From Phytoactinopolyspora mesophila (GTDB taxonomy: Bacteria; Actinomycetota; Actinomycetes; Jiangellales; Jiangellaceae), in assembly GCF_010122465.1 (NCBI RefSeq), contig NZ_WLZY01000002.1, positions 323,076 to 387,075 of the forward strand: 64,000 nucleotides of DNA, written 5' to 3'. Position 1 is the first letter of the stretch; the number at the start of each line of letters is the position of its first letter. Position numbers and translations under genes: made by a program. The notes below the pieces were generated by a model. That model worked only from the letters and a program-made list of their open reading frames with translations. It did no database searches and was not told the origin of the DNA. Of this stretch, positions 24,338 through 32,517 are shown piece by piece.

Positions 24338-25783
24338 CTACAGCGGGATGTTGCCGTGCTGCCCCCGCCGCTCGGGTGCCTCGGCCAGGGCCCGGCCGAG
24401 CGCGGAGCGCGTTGCCACCGGCTCCACGACCTCGTCCACGACACCAAGCTCCATCGCACGGCTCAGACCACCGGCCACCCGCTCGTGTTCTTCGGCCAGC
24501 TCGGCCTCGACCTGCGAGCGCAGTTCGGGGTCGACCTCCGCGAGCTTGCGCCGATGCAGAATCCGCACCGCTGCCACCGCGCCCATCACGGCCACCTCGG
24601 CCGTCGGCCACGCGAACACGCGGCTGGCGCCGAGCGCCCGCGAGTTCATGGCGATGTACGCGCCGCCGTAGGCCTTGCGGGTCACCAGCGTCACCCTGGG
24701 CACCGTCGCTTCGGCGAAGGCATGCAGGAGCTTCGCGCCACGGCGGACCACACCGTCCCATTCCTGGCCCACACCGGGCAGGTACCCGGGCACGTCGACG
24801 ACCACCACAAGGGGCACACCCAGTGCGTCGCACATCCGGACGAACCTGGCCGCCTTCTCCGCCGACGTCGAGTCCAGGCAACCACCGAGGCGCAGCGGAT
24901 TGTTGGCGATCACGCCTACGGTGCGCTTGCCCAGCCGGCCGAGCGTCGTCGTGATGTTGGGCGCCCAGCGAGCGTGCAGTTCGAGAGCCGTGTCGTCGTC
25001 GAGTAGATCGTCGACGATCGGGTGGACGTCGTAGGCACGTCTGGCCGACTCGGGCAGGTGGCTGCCGAGATCCACGTCGGCGATGCCGTCCACGTCGATG
25101 TCGCCCTGACTACCCAGCAGCGAAGCCAGCTGCCCGGCGCGATCCAGGGCTTCGCGCTCGGTGCTGCTGACTACATGGACAACTCCGGAGCGCCGGCCGT
25201 GCGGCTCGGGTCCGCCGAGACGCAGCATGTCGACGTCCTCACCGGTGACCGAGCGCACGACGTCGGGACCGGTGACGAACACGCGGCCTTCAGGGCCGAG
25301 GATCACGATGTCGGTCAGCGCCGGCCCGTAAGCGGCACCCCCGGCGGCCGGGCCGAGCACCACCGAGATCTGCGGGATCTTCCCCGACGCGCGGGTCATG
25401 ATCTCGAAGATGCGCCCGACGGAATGCAGCGACAGCACACCCTCGGCCAGGCGCGCGCCACCGGAGTGCCAAAGCCCGATGATCGCCACGCCCTCGGTCA
25501 GCGCGCGTTCATACGCCTCTACAACCACCTGGCAGCCGTCGGCGCCCATGGCCCCGCCCATGACCGTCGGGTCGGAGCAGAACGCCACCACGGGCGTGCC
25601 GTGTACGGTTCCGGTGGCGGCCAGCATGCCGCTCGTGTCATCCGGGCTGATCAGCTCCAGGGAGCCGTCGTCCAGCAGAGCGGTGAGCCGGTGGTTCGGG
25701 TTCCGTGGGTCTTGCTCACGAGGGGGCTTGGCGGGTTTGCCGGCCGGCTGAGCCGGCACGGCCCGACCGGCAACCGCGGTCAT
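24338..25783 (-). CDS. Acyl-CoA carboxylase carboxyltransferase (beta) subunit
   Basis: 481 residues. Carboxyltransferase N- and C-terminal crotonase-like lobes: GLWHSGGARLAEGV (oxyanion region), VLGPAAGGAAYGPALTD, then NNPLRLGGCLDSTSAEKAARF, VDVPGYLPGVGQEWDGVVR and RKAYGGAYIAMNSR, all standard in AccD/PccB proteins. It transfers CO2 from biotin carried by a separate alpha subunit to acetyl- or propionyl-CoA. As last gene of the fatty-acid operon it most likely makes malonyl-CoA. No biotin carboxylase subunit is adjacent. The ATG overlaps the fabF stop by one base (TAATG). Confidence 0.9.
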   Translation of the reverse strand: MTAVAGRAVPAQPAGKPAKPPREQDPRNPNHRLTALLDDGSLELISPDDTSGMLAATGTVHGTPVVAFCSDPTVMGGAMGADGCQVVVEAYERALTEGVAIIGLWHSGGARLAEGVLSLHSVGRIFEIMTRASGKIPQISVVLGPAAGGAAYGPALTDIVILGPEGRVFVTGPDVVRSVTGEDVDMLRLGGPEPHGRRSGVVHVVSSTEREALDRAGQLASLLGSQGDIDVDGIADVDLGSHLPESARRAYDVHPIVDDLLDDDTALELHARWAPNITTTLGRLGKRTVGVIANNPLRLGGCLDSTSAEKAARFVRMCDALGVPLVVVVDVPGYLPGVGQEWDGVVRRGAKLLHAFAEATVPRVTLVTRKAYGGAYIAMNSRALGASRVFAWPTAEVAVMGAVAAVRILHRRKLAEVDPELRSQVEAELAEEHERVAGGLSRAMELGVVDEVVEPVATRSALGRALAEAPERRGQHGNIPL

Positions 25784-27042
25784 TACGGCCTCCTGAAAGC
25801 AAGCACAACGTTGTGGCCTCCGAAGCCGAATGCGTTGTTCAGTGCGGCGATGGAGCCGTTGCCGAGTTTTCTCGGTCCGTCGTGAACGACATCCAGGCCG
25901 ATCTGCTCGTCGAGATGGTCGAGGTTGATGGTGGGCGGAACCAGCCCGTGGTGGAGGGTCAACACCGTCGCCATCGCCTCGACGGCGCCGGCCCCGCCGA
26001 GCAGGTGGCCGATCATCGATTTCGGTGCGGTCACCGGGATGCCGGAAATGGCGTCGCCGAAGACCTTGCGCAAGGCCAGGGCCTCCGCGGCGTCACCCAC
26101 GGGTGTGGAGGTGGCGTGGCAGTTGATGTGCGCGACGTCGTTGGGCTGCAGACCACCGTCGTCCAAGGCTTTGCGCGTCGCGGCCATCACGCCGATGCCG
26201 TCCGGCTCCGGTTGGGCAATGTGGTGAGCGTCGGAGCTCATCCCGGCGCCAGCGAGTTCCACGTAGACACGGGCCCCGCGGGCTTCGGCGTGCTCGGCAG
26301 ATTCGAGCACGAACAGTGCGCCGCCTTCGCCGAGGACGAAGCCGTCGCGGTCCTTGTCGAACGGGCGGCTGACGGCGGTGGGGTCGTCGTCGCGCTTGGA
26401 CAGCGCCATCATGTTGGCGAACGCCGCGATCGGCAGCGGATGGATCACGGCTTCGGTCCCACCTGCGACGACGATGTCGGCGCGGCCGGACCGGATCATG
26501 TCCAGGCCGTAGGCAATTGCTTCAGAACCCGAGGAACACGCGCTGACCGGTGTGTGCACACCGGCCCGTGCTTGCAGTTCCAAGCCGACGTTGGCGGCCG
26601 GGCTGTTCGGCATGAGCATGGGTATCGCCAGCGGCGACACCTTGCGTGAGCCATGCGCGAGTAGCTGGTCGTAGTTGCCGAGCAGCGTGTGCAGGCCGCC
26701 GATGCCCGAGGCGCACACCACGCCCAAGCGGTCCGGATCTATGCCGGTTTCCGACGCCTTGCCCTCGAGACCCGAGTCGGCCCACGCCTCGCGCGCTGCG
26801 ATCAGGGCGATCTGCGCCGACCGGTCGAGCCGTCGGGCCTGCACGCGGGGGAGCACCTCAGAGGGGTCGACGGCTACTGGCGCACCGATGCGCACCGGTG
26901 AGTCCGCGACCCACTCCTCGGTCAGGGGCCGCACGCCGGAGCGGCCTGCGAGCAGCGAGTCCCAGGTCGACGCGGCATCGCCTCCGACGGGCGTACTCGC
27001 GCCGAGCCCGGTGACGACGACAGGTACCTGGGAACGTGGCAT
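25783..27042 (-). CDS. fabF: 3-oxoacyl-ACP synthase II
   Basis: 419 residues. Condenses malonyl-ACP with acyl-ACP during chain elongation. Cys-His-His triad: Cys at about 170 in PVSACSSGSEAIAYG, His at about 311 in NCHATSTPVGD, His at about 344 in KSMIGHLLGGAGAVE. It ends with the conserved ALNNAFGFGGHNVVLAF. The active-site Cys segment is ACSSGSEA rather than the usual ACATG, as in several actinobacterial FabF proteins. Co-directional with acpP six bases upstream and accD downstream. Confidence 0.94.
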   Translation of the reverse strand: MPRSQVPVVVTGLGASTPVGGDAASTWDSLLAGRSGVRPLTEEWVADSPVRIGAPVAVDPSEVLPRVQARRLDRSAQIALIAAREAWADSGLEGKASETGIDPDRLGVVCASGIGGLHTLLGNYDQLLAHGSRKVSPLAIPMLMPNSPAANVGLELQARAGVHTPVSACSSGSEAIAYGLDMIRSGRADIVVAGGTEAVIHPLPIAAFANMMALSKRDDDPTAVSRPFDKDRDGFVLGEGGALFVLESAEHAEARGARVYVELAGAGMSSDAHHIAQPEPDGIGVMAATRKALDDGGLQPNDVAHINCHATSTPVGDAAEALALRKVFGDAISGIPVTAPKSMIGHLLGGAGAVEAMATVLTLHHGLVPPTINLDHLDEQIGLDVVHDGPRKLGNGSIAALNNAFGFGGHNVVLAFRRP

Positions 27043-27047
27043 GGTGA

Positions 27048-27299
27048 TCAGGCCTCCGGGCTTGCGTTCTTGATATAGGTCACAGCATCGCCGACGGTGG
27101 CGAGGTTCTTGACCTCGTCCTCGGGGATCTTCACGCCGAACTTCTCTTCAGCGCCGACCACAACCTCGATCATCGACAGGGAGTCGATGTCGAGATCGTC
27201 GGTGAAGGACTTGTCGAGCTGGACGTCCGCGGCGGGAACGCCGGTGATCTCGTTGACGATCTCTGCGAGACCGGTCAGGATCTCTTCGTTGCTGGCCAT
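27048..27299 (-). CDS. acpP: Acyl carrier protein
   Basis: 83 residues, acidic, with the phosphopantetheine attachment Ser40 in DLDIDSLSMIEVV. The flanking SFTDDL and the helix GVKIPEDEVKNLATVGDAV are typical of type II ACP. It shuttles the growing acyl chain among FabD, FabH and FabF encoded beside it. A ribosome site GGAGAA precedes the ATG. Confidence 0.95.
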   Translation of the reverse strand: MASNEEILTGLAEIVNEITGVPAADVQLDKSFTDDLDIDSLSMIEVVVGAEEKFGVKIPEDEVKNLATVGDAVTYIKNASPEA

Positions 27300-27376
27300 C
27301 TCTTCGTTTTCTCCTTGGTTGATACTGCTGATTGTCCGAAGTCGGCACGCACGTCGTCGGGCGCACGGCTGCTCGG

Positions 27377-28393
27377 TCAGGGTACGCGGATCACCTGGCC
27401 GGCGTAGACGAGGCCCGCGCCGAAACCGATGATGAGAGCGAGATCACCACTCTTGGCCTCGCCTGCTTCCATCATCCGCTCGAGCGCCAGAGGAATGGAT
27501 GCCGCCGAGGTGTTGCCCTGCTGGGCGATGTCGCGCGCGATGCCCACGTGCTCCGGCAGTTTGAGCTGGCGGACCATGACGTCGGTGATGCGCATGTTGG
27601 CTTGATGTGGCACAAAGACGTCGAGATCGTCGACGCTGACGCCTGCGGCGTCCAGCGCCTGCTGGGCGACCTTCGACATCTCGTATGACGCCCACCGGAA
27701 CACCGGGTTGCCGTCCATGACCAGATGCGGCATCTCAGGCCCGTCCGCGCCGAACAGGGCTTCGCGCCACTCTTTCTTCTGCCGGATGTGGTTCAGGTGC
27801 TCGCCGTCGGAGCCCCACACCACCGGGCCGATCCCGGCCTCGTCGCCGTCGTTGCCGGCACCGACGACGGCCGCGCCGGCTCCGTCGGCGAAGATGAACG
27901 CCGTCGAACGGTCGTACTGATCAGTGAGGTCTGAGAGTCGCTCGACGCCGATGACGACGACGTGCTGGGCGGTGCCTGAACGGACCATGTCCGACGCCAG
28001 CGACAACCCATAGCAGAAACCAGCACACGCCGCCGAGACGTCGAACGCCGCGGCGTAGTTGGTGCCGAGCTTGTGCGCGATTTCCACCGCGGCGGACGGC
28101 GTCTGATAAAGGTGGGTGACGGTGGAGACGATCACGCAGTCGACCTGTTCCGGCCGGACACCGGCATTGGCCAGTGCCTTGCCGGCCGCCGCGACGCTCA
28201 TGTTGACGACTGTCTCTTCATCGGAGGCCCAGCGGCGGGTCTCGATGCCGGAGCGGGTGCGGATCCACTCGTCGGACGAATCGATCTTGTCGATGATCTC
28301 GTCGTTGGTGATGATCCGGGTGGGCCGGTAGCCGCCGATCCCCAGCACCTTGCTGGCCCGCAGCGACGGGGGAACTGTGATCGAGCCACTCAT
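27377..28393 (-). CDS. fabH: 3-oxoacyl-ACP synthase III
   Basis: 338 residues from the ATG at 28393, which overlaps the fabD stop (ATGA). Starts fatty acid chains by joining acyl-CoA to malonyl-ACP. The catalytic Cys is in DVSAACAGFCYGL (about residue 122), His in FVPHQANMRI and Asn in QQGNTSAAS. N-terminal VLGIGGYRPTRIITNDEI and DEWIRTRSGIETRRWA are diagnostic. In actinobacteria FabH prefers branched or acetyl starters; that preference cannot be read here. Confidence 0.95.
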   Translation of the reverse strand: MSGSITVPPSLRASKVLGIGGYRPTRIITNDEIIDKIDSSDEWIRTRSGIETRRWASDEETVVNMSVAAAGKALANAGVRPEQVDCVIVSTVTHLYQTPSAAVEIAHKLGTNYAAAFDVSAACAGFCYGLSLASDMVRSGTAQHVVVIGVERLSDLTDQYDRSTAFIFADGAGAAVVGAGNDGDEAGIGPVVWGSDGEHLNHIRQKKEWREALFGADGPEMPHLVMDGNPVFRWASYEMSKVAQQALDAAGVSVDDLDVFVPHQANMRITDVMVRQLKLPEHVGIARDIAQQGNTSAASIPLALERMMEAGEAKSGDLALIIGFGAGLVYAGQVIRVP

Positions 28394-29574
28394 GATGCGA
28401 CCGCCTCCGGGTGAAGCCGAACCAACGGTTGTCCCGGAGCGACCGGGTCGCCGTCTTCGACCAGCCATTCCAGCACTGTGCCGCCGTGGTTGGCGTGGAC
28501 GTCTTGGGAATCCCGCAACGAGTTCACGCTGCCGACCAGGTCGCCAGGGGAGAGTTGACTGCCGGCCTTGAGCGAGGCCGCCTTGAACGTGCCCTTCATG
28601 GGTGCGACGACGAGGCGCCAGGTAGGGCTGTCGGTCATGGGACTCGGGTCGCCGTGCTTCTCGACGAACTTCCGGGCGTCGTCGAGCTGGTCGGGCGTCT
28701 TCAGCGCGAAGGTCTCGATGCCGGGCAGGGCGCGGCGGGCAAGGCCACTGAGGGTCCCTGCCGGCGGCACTTCGAGGAGGCCCGTGATGCCGAGGTCGGA
28801 CATCGTGGTCTGGCAGAGGTCCCAGCGCACGGGGTTGGAAACCTGCTCGACGATGCGGTTGAGGACATCGCGGCCGTCATGAACCACGTGGCCGTCCCGG
28901 TTGGACAGCAGCCGCGTACGCGGATCGCGGGTGGTCATGGCGCTGGCGTAGTTACGCAGTGTTTCCACCGCGGGGGCCATGTGGTGGGTGTGGAAGGCGC
29001 CGGCGACCTGGAGCGGGCGTAGCCGGGCTCCCTCCGGAGGGTCTTCCTTCAGCGCGTCCAGCTGGGCCAAGGTGCCGGCGGCGACGATCTGACCAGCACC
29101 GTTGACGTTGGCCGGGGTCAGCCCGTGCTTCTCCAGGACCTGCAGGACATGTTCGGTGTCGCCGCCCAGGACGGCCGTCATGCCCGTGGGGGTGGTGCTG
29201 GATGCTTGGGCCATAGCGCGTCCACGCTCCCGGACGAACACCATCGCCTGCTCGGCGGTGATGACGCGGGCACCGGCCGCGGCGGTGATCTCGCCGACGC
29301 TGTGTCCGGCGACCGCGGCGACTGTGTTGAATGCGTCGGCAGGCTGCGGGAACAGGGCTACGGCAGCGACCAGGCCCGACGCGACCAGCAGTGGCTGTGC
29401 GATGGCGGTATCGCGAATGGTGTCGGCGTCGGCCTCGGTTCCGTAGTGGACCAGGTCAACCTGGGCGACCGCGGAGAGCCACTCGATGCGGTTGGCGAAA
29501 GCCGGCTCCTCCAGCCAAGGGGCGAGGAAGCCTGGAGTCTGGGAACCCTGTCCGGGCGCGACGATGACCAACAC
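28390..29574 (-). CDS. fabD: Malonyl-CoA:ACP acyltransferase FabD with C-terminal biotinyl-like domain
   Basis: 394 residues, about 80 longer than classic FabD. The acyltransferase core has VIVAPGQGSQTPGFLAPW at the start, the nucleophile Ser at about 91 in GHSVGEITAAAG and the active-site His in GAFHTHHMAPA. From about residue 313 a second domain begins, with VVAPMKGTFKAASLKAG and, at the end, HANHGGTVLEWLVEDGDPV and PGQPLVRL, the hammerhead layout of biotinyl/lipoyl domains. The usual AMKM biotin site is replaced by SLRDSQD, so it should not be biotinylated. It may be a docking or structural domain. First gene of the operon, downstream of fasR. Confidence 0.9.
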   Translation of the reverse strand: MLVIVAPGQGSQTPGFLAPWLEEPAFANRIEWLSAVAQVDLVHYGTEADADTIRDTAIAQPLLVASGLVAAVALFPQPADAFNTVAAVAGHSVGEITAAAGARVITAEQAMVFVRERGRAMAQASSTTPTGMTAVLGGDTEHVLQVLEKHGLTPANVNGAGQIVAAGTLAQLDALKEDPPEGARLRPLQVAGAFHTHHMAPAVETLRNYASAMTTRDPRTRLLSNRDGHVVHDGRDVLNRIVEQVSNPVRWDLCQTTMSDLGITGLLEVPPAGTLSGLARRALPGIETFALKTPDQLDDARKFVEKHGDPSPMTDSPTWRLVVAPMKGTFKAASLKAGSQLSPGDLVGSVNSLRDSQDVHANHGGTVLEWLVEDGDPVAPGQPLVRLHPEAVAS

Positions 29575-29676
29575 CCTTCCAGCCTGCTCGTTACCGGTCC
29601 GTAGGAGCGTCGATCACGCTCACAAGGTCTTCCTAGTAACTTTGGGCGGTTCCCACAAAAGCGCCACCCGCTCCCC

Positions 29677-29764
29677 AAATGATCATGTTTGGTGGGTTTT
29701 CTCGTGCACCACCATGCCTGCAGGCTTGTCAACGCACACGAAAACCCACCAAACATGATCATTT
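29677..29764. terminator. Long hairpin with 24-bp perfect arms between fasR and fabD
   Basis: AAATGATCATGTTTGGTGGG plus TTTT (29677-29700) is repeated exactly inverted at 29741-29764, around a 40-nt loop that includes CCTGCAGG. It follows the fasR stop by nine bases and precedes fabD by about 100 bp. It may separate the two transcripts. The outer TGATCAT matches two other hairpins of this window. Confidence 0.85.
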
Positions 29765-29773
29765 AGGGGAGCG

Positions 29774-30949
29774 TCAGTCGGAGTGGGGTGGGTCCAGGCG
29801 GCCGAGCGAGAGCGCGATGCGCAGCGTGTATGAGTCGCGCGCGTCGGTGGGTGTGAGGCCGACGACGTCGGTCACCCGGCGCAGCCGATACCGCACCGTG
29901 TTCGGATGCACGAACAGGAACCGCGCCGCGGCCTCGACCGAGGCGCCGGTCTCCAGGTATGCGGCGAGCGTCTCGAGCACCACCGGCCCTGCCTCAGCCA
30001 CCGGCAGATAGACCTCGGCAATGAGCTCCCGGATCGCATCGGCATCGCCGGACAGCGCACGCTCGGGCAACAGCGCCGACGCCGCCACCGGCCGGGGTGC
30101 CTCCGGCCAGCCGTCAGCCGCCACGAGCCCGGAGACCGCGGCTCGCGCCGACACAGCGGCGGACACCAGGTCAGGCACCAGGGGGCCGACGATCACCGGA
30201 CCCGGACCGAAATGGCTGATCAGGCATTCGGCCGCGCGTACCGGGTCCTCGACGCGTCCCAGGACCGCTACGAGCCGATCTCCCTGCACGCCGGTGAGCA
30301 CGTCGTAACCCGCCTTCCGGGCGCTGCGCCGGATGTCATCGACGGTGTTGTCTCTGACCGCAGGGGGACGGCCGATGGTGACGACGACGCCGCTCTGAGC
30401 GGTCCAGCCCAGGGCAGAGGCGCGAGAACGTACTCCTTCGTCAACTTCGCCGCGCAGAAGCGAGTCGACGACGGTTGCTTCCAGCCGGGCATCCCACGAA
30501 CCACGTGCTTCGGCATAACGCGCGTACACCTGGGCGGCGGAGAAGGCGACCTCCCGCGAATACCGTAGGACGCCTTCGAGAACGGCCGGCGCGTCGTCGT
30601 CGCCCACCACGTCGACGACGTTCTCCTCGACTACCTCGATGGCCACCCGGACGACCTCGACGGTCTGCTGCAGGCTGATCGCCCGGATCAGGTCCCGGGG
30701 CGCGGTGCCGAAGATGTCCGTGGTGGGCGACGGGCGGGCGTGCTGTGGGTTCCGGTACCAGTCGACGAACGCCGCGATGCCGGCCTGGATGAGCAAGCCG
30801 ACCCAGGAACGTTGCTCTGGTGGCATTGCCCGGTACCACGAGAGCTCCTCCTCCATTTTGGTGATCGCAGTGGTGGCCAGCGGGCCAGTCGCGCGTTCGA
30901 GCAAGTGGACAGTACGTTCGTGACGCTTCGTGTCGCGGCGTGCAGACAT
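29774..30949 (-). CDS. fasR: PucR-type transcriptional regulator of fatty acid synthesis (FasR-like)
   Basis: 391 residues from the ATG at 30949. The N-terminal two thirds resemble the PucR/CdaR-type regulatory region (ELSWYRAMPPEQRSWVGLLI near the start), and the C-terminus has the PucR helix-turn-helix LETGASVEAAARFLFVHPNT followed by VRYRLRRVTDVVGL. In Streptomyces coelicolor a protein of this kind, FasR, is encoded directly upstream of fabD and activates the fab operon; the same order here supports the name. It is separated from fabD by a long hairpin. Its own promoter should lie in the gap to the divergent membrane protein gene. Confidence 0.85.
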   Translation of the reverse strand: MSARRDTKRHERTVHLLERATGPLATTAITKMEEELSWYRAMPPEQRSWVGLLIQAGIAAFVDWYRNPQHARPSPTTDIFGTAPRDLIRAISLQQTVEVVRVAIEVVEENVVDVVGDDDAPAVLEGVLRYSREVAFSAAQVYARYAEARGSWDARLEATVVDSLLRGEVDEGVRSRASALGWTAQSGVVVTIGRPPAVRDNTVDDIRRSARKAGYDVLTGVQGDRLVAVLGRVEDPVRAAECLISHFGPGPVIVGPLVPDLVSAAVSARAAVSGLVAADGWPEAPRPVAASALLPERALSGDADAIRELIAEVYLPVAEAGPVVLETLAAYLETGASVEAAARFLFVHPNTVRYRLRRVTDVVGLTPTDARDSYTLRIALSLGRLDPPHSD

Positions 30950-30990
30950 ATGCGGCAGCGTACGCGGCCGCTCGCCACGTCTGGGAACCG

Positions 30991-31024
30991 CACATTGTGG
31001 TAAAGGCACAATTGCGGTGTTGTG
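30991..31024. promoter_or_regulatory. Repeated CACA/TTGTG half sites in the fasR divergent gap
   Basis: CACATTGTG (30991-30999) and CACAA-N8-TTGTG (31007-31024) lie in the 137-bp gap between fasR and the divergent membrane protein gene. Such spaced dyads could be operator sites, perhaps for autoregulation. Reading by eye; no known consensus is claimed. Confidence 0.3.
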
Positions 31025-31086
31025 GCACCAATTTCGGCTGAATGGCCACTAGGAACCGGCCAGCGTCGCCGCTAGGCTGACGCCCT

Positions 31087-31575
31087 ATGTCCACCTCGGC
31101 GCCCTCGGGGCGGTCGCGCGATCAGCGATCGCTGGATACGCTCGGGACCCAGCTCCGCCCTGTCATCCTGGCCTTGGCCGGGGGAGCGGTGCTGATGATC
31201 GTCGTGGTCCTGCTGACGTTCACAGAGACCGGGACAGCTGTCGAACTTTCCGCCGTCCTCGTTTTCGGTCTGCCGCCGCTCGTCGCGGCGTGGCTGCTGC
31301 CCACAACCCGGCTGAAGCCATTGGATCCGGGCCAGCGGGCCGACCCGGCCGAGGCGGCCCGCACGCTGCGGACCAGCAGCATGCTCGCACTGGCTCTGGC
31401 GGAGACGCCGGTGCTCGTCGGGGTTGTGGTGAGCTTCGTGGTCGGTGCCTGGATGCCGGCCATGGTGGGCGGCATCCTCGCCACCGCGGCGCTGTTGTCT
31501 CTCGGGCCTACCAGGTCCAGGCTGGACTTGTGGAAAGACCGTCTCGAGGCTAACGGCGCCCGAACTGGCCTGTAG
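31087..31575 (+). CDS. Small integral membrane protein
   Basis: 162 residues with four hydrophobic segments, at about 27-46 (ILALAGGAVLMIVVVLLTF), 54-73, 102-120 and 124-142. Short polar N-terminus; the loop LKPLDPGQRADPAEAARTLR between segments 2 and 3 is probably cytoplasmic. No catalytic motif and no family I can name with confidence. It stands alone between divergent fasR and co-directional pirin genes, with about 90 bp to the latter. Confidence 0.7.
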   Translation: MSTSAPSGRSRDQRSLDTLGTQLRPVILALAGGAVLMIVVVLLTFTETGTAVELSAVLVFGLPPLVAAWLLPTTRLKPLDPGQRADPAEAARTLRTSSMLALALAETPVLVGVVVSFVVGAWMPAMVGGILATAALLSLGPTRSRLDLWKDRLEANGARTGL

Positions 31576-31669
31576 AACACTCGCCGCGCCGTGCGGGGTT
31601 GGTATGCCGGCTCACTGACCTCTGCCTTCCGGCTCCGATCGAGGTGATCGCGTACGCGAGAATGGCGCG

Positions 31670-32455
31670 GTGACGAACGTGGAACTGATGCGTGGGATCG
31701 ACCGGTTCGTGAGCAGCGAGCCGGGGTTGGTGTCGCGGCATTCTTTCTCCTTCGGGCGGCATTACGACCCGGCCAATGTCGGATTCGGCATGCTGGTCAT
31801 GAACAACGACGACGTTGTGCAGCCGGGGGCGGGGTATGCCACCCACCCGCATCGCGACGTGGAGATCGTGACCTGGGTGCTCGAAGGCGCTCTGGCGCAC
31901 CGCGATTCAACCGGTGCCGGAGGTGTGATCCACCCGGGTTTGGCGCAACGGCTCGGCGCGGGGCGGGGCGTCGTGCACTCGGAGTTCAACGACGCGCCCT
32001 CGTCGTCGGTCGCGGGCGAGGCGTCATCGTCCGGCGACCGAACGCCGACAGCGCCTCTGCGGTTCGTCCAGATGTGGGTGCCGCCGGACGAGCCGGGCAT
32101 GGAGCCCCGCTACGAGCAGCGCGACCTGAGAGCTGAGCTGTCGGGCGGACGGTTGGTCGTGGTCGCTTCCGGGATGCCCCGCCATGCCGGAGAAGCCGCG
32201 ATCGGTCTGGGACAGAGTTCGGCAGCGATGCACGTGGCACAGTTGGGCGACAGCTGCACGGACTTGGGCGTCACTCTGCCCGCGGCGCCGTTCGTCCATG
32301 TGTACGTGGCGCGTGGGGTTGTGCAGGTCGAAGGCGTCGGTCAGCTGGGTGAGGGCGACGCGGCGCGGATGACCGACGAGGGCGGACGCCGGGTGAGGGC
32401 GGTGACCGCGGCCGAGATCATCGTGTGGGAGATGCACGCACACGTCGGCCGTTGA
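31670..32455 (+). CDS. Pirin family protein
   Basis: 261 residues from a GTG. Bicupin pirin fold: N-terminal cupin with GYATHPHRDVEIVTWVLEG (two metal His) and GRGVVHSEFN (His and Glu), preceded by the pirin opening RHSFSFGRHYDPANVGFG. The C-terminal cupin is more divergent. Related proteins have quercetin 2,3-dioxygenase activity; physiological substrate unknown. The TGA stop sits in the left arm of a hairpin that serves as terminator for both this gene and the convergent aceE. Confidence 0.9.
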   Translation: MTNVELMRGIDRFVSSEPGLVSRHSFSFGRHYDPANVGFGMLVMNNDDVVQPGAGYATHPHRDVEIVTWVLEGALAHRDSTGAGGVIHPGLAQRLGAGRGVVHSEFNDAPSSSVAGEASSSGDRTPTAPLRFVQMWVPPDEPGMEPRYEQRDLRAELSGGRLVVVASGMPRHAGEAAIGLGQSSAAMHVAQLGDSCTDLGVTLPAAPFVHVYVARGVVQVEGVGQLGEGDAARMTDEGGRRVRAVTAAEIIVWEMHAHVGR

Positions 32456-32505
32456 TCATTGTCCTCGTTTAGGCGTTATAGCACCTAAACGAGGACAATG
32501 ATCAA
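32452..32505. terminator. Bidirectional hairpin between pirin and aceE genes
   Basis: Perfect 22-bp arms (32452-32473 and 32484-32505) around a 10-nt loop, outer sequence TTGATCATTGTCC. It includes the pirin stop codon and ends 12 bp before the aceE stop, so it can act as a terminator for both convergent genes. Third member of the TGATCAT-ended set. Confidence 0.85.
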
Positions 32506-32517
32506 GAAGGCATCCGC

